Origin: Sphingomonas sp. KR3-1
GTDB taxonomy: Bacteria > Pseudomonadota > Alphaproteobacteria > Sphingomonadales > Sphingomonadaceae
Assembly (NCBI RefSeq): GCF_040049295.1
Contig: NZ_JBDZDQ010000001.1
Location: 2,232,001-2,296,000 of the forward strand
Reading direction: 5' to 3'
DNA: 64,000 nt
In this document: piece by piece, positions 63,443 to 64,000 of the stretch
How positions within the stretch are numbered: the stretch's first letter is position 1
How the letters are laid out: each line of letters starts with the position of its first letter
Notes under the pieces: generated by a model
Seen by the model: only the letters and a program-made list of their open reading frames with translations
The model's database searches: none
Told to the model about the DNA's origin: nothing
Program-made: the position numbers and the translations under genes

Positions 63443-64000
63443 TCAGCCGCGCTTCACTCGCGTCACATGCCCCATTTTGCGCCCCGGCCGGGCATCGCCC
63501 TTGCCGTAGAGGTGAAGGTGCACGCCCGGCTCGGCGAGCAGCTCGGCCCAGCGGTCCGCCTGGTCGCCGATCAAATTCTCCATCTCGACCTGCGTGCCGG
63601 TCAGCGAAGTCGAGCCGAGCGGCAGGCCGCAGATCGCGCGGATATGGTTCTCGAACTGCGAGCACTCGGCGCCTTCGATCGTCCAGTGCCCCGAATTGTG
63701 CACGCGCGGCGCCATCTCGTTGAACACCGGGCCGTCCTCGGTCGCGAAGAACTCGAGCGTCAGCACGCCGACATGGCCGAGCGCTTCGGCGACGCGGCCG
63801 GCCAGCGCCGCCGCCTCGGTCCAGTGGCGCGCGATCTCGGCGGGGGCGGGCAGGCTCGACTTGTCGAGGATGCCGTCCTTGTGCTCGTTCCAGGGCGGCG
63901 GATAGCTCGCCAGGCCGCCATCGACCCCGCGCACCGTGATGATCGAGAATTCGTGGCTGAACGTCACGAAGCCTTCGAGGATCGCCGGCCGCTCGCCGAT
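63443..64000 (-). CDS. purK: 5-(carboxyamino)imidazole ribonucleotide synthase, N-terminus missing
   Basis: ATP-dependent carboxylation of AIR in purine synthesis. 185 residues visible from the window edge, without the N-terminal half. ATP-grasp features: EGFVTFSHEFSIITVRGVDG (Mg/ATP loop), VGVLTLEFFATEDGPVFNEMAPRVHNSGHW and the C-terminal GKGDARPGRKMGHVTRV block are those of PurK. Start is beyond 64000. The downstream neighbour purE is not visible; convergent-free end at 63443. Confidence 0.95.
   Translation of the reverse strand: MGERPAILEGFVTFSHEFSIITVRGVDGGLASYPPPWNEHKDGILDKSSLPAPAEIARHWTEAAALAGRVAEALGHVGVLTLEFFATEDGPVFNEMAPRVHNSGHWTIEGAECSQFENHIRAICGLPLGSTSLTGTQVEMENLIGDQADRWAELLAEPGVHLHLYGKGDARPGRKMGHVTRVKRG

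Overview
The window is a high-GC, densely coded alphaproteobacterial chromosome segment, most likely from a sphingomonad (Sphingomonas or a close relative). The evidence is a gene-transfer-agent (GTA) type head-tail cluster, an EipA/DUF1134 envelope protein, large TonB-dependent receptors, an OmpA-like protein with a Pro/Thr linker, many small alphaproteobacterial DUF families (DUF2093, DUF6456, DUF2793, DUF6127), and GC-rich palindromic intergenic repeats. The genus is an inference; no rRNA gene is present. Almost every gene is an ordinary vertically inherited housekeeping or envelope gene; the accessory-looking stretches are at about 17.4-18.0 kb, 23.7-25.6 kb and 33.0-34.0 kb.

Layout. 1-14.1 kb: 3' end of threonine synthase, a SAM-dependent methyltransferase, cytochrome c maturation exporter genes ccmA/ccmB behind a small zincin-like protease, pterin carbinolamine dehydratase, a short-chain dehydrogenase, a two-gene OpuC-like osmoprotectant importer whose permease is fused to its binding protein, then carbohydrate genes (GH3 beta-glucosidase, aldose 1-epimerase, ketoglutarate semialdehyde dehydrogenase and a GntR/FadR-type regulator). 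tRNA-Ser(GCU) lies at 14.2 kb. 14.4-15.5 kb: eipA-like gene and a small membrane protein.

15.6-31.7 kb: a complete GTA-type cluster in the canonical order small terminase, large terminase, portal, prohead protease, capsid, connector, tail terminator, tail tube, tail chaperones, short tape measure, distal tail protein, hub, cell-wall peptidase, tail fibre/host-interaction protein, DUF2793. There is no integrase, repressor, replication or lysis gene, and downstream genes mostly overlap by 4 nt, as expected for a domesticated GTA. Three intrusions break it: an EF-hand lipoprotein flanked by palindromes between terminase and portal; a roughly 2-kb block between tape measure and distal tail protein with a two-TM protein of unknown function, a 15-codon leader ORF followed by a 25-bp stem-loop, and a counter-oriented small membrane protein; and an enlarged distal tail protein that carries a TIM-barrel-like extension while the fibre protein is short.

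31.8-42.7 kb: OmpA-like protein with a strong terminator, then a two-gene overlapping module (59-aa antitoxin-like protein plus 208-aa ADP-ribosyltransferase-like protein) behind a perfect TATAAT box and a 17-bp palindrome: the best candidate in the window for an undescribed toxin-antitoxin system. Then ygfZ, dihydroorotase, an SRPBCC protein, a divergent DapF, a glutathione transferase, DUF6456 and XRE regulators facing each other, a small secreted protein, a helix-hairpin-helix membrane protein and a VWA-domain lipoprotein-like protein.

42.9-64 kb: HD-GYP phosphodiesterase, purD and xseA (start codons overlapping on opposite strands), DUF2093, an M23 peptidase, two TonB receptors flanking clpB, two large secreted metallopeptidases (M28, M16), a small repeat protein, a DUF808 membrane protein, a secreted unknown and the 3' part of purK. 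The receptors plus peptidases suggest peptide or polymer scavenging, but no substrate can be read from sequence.
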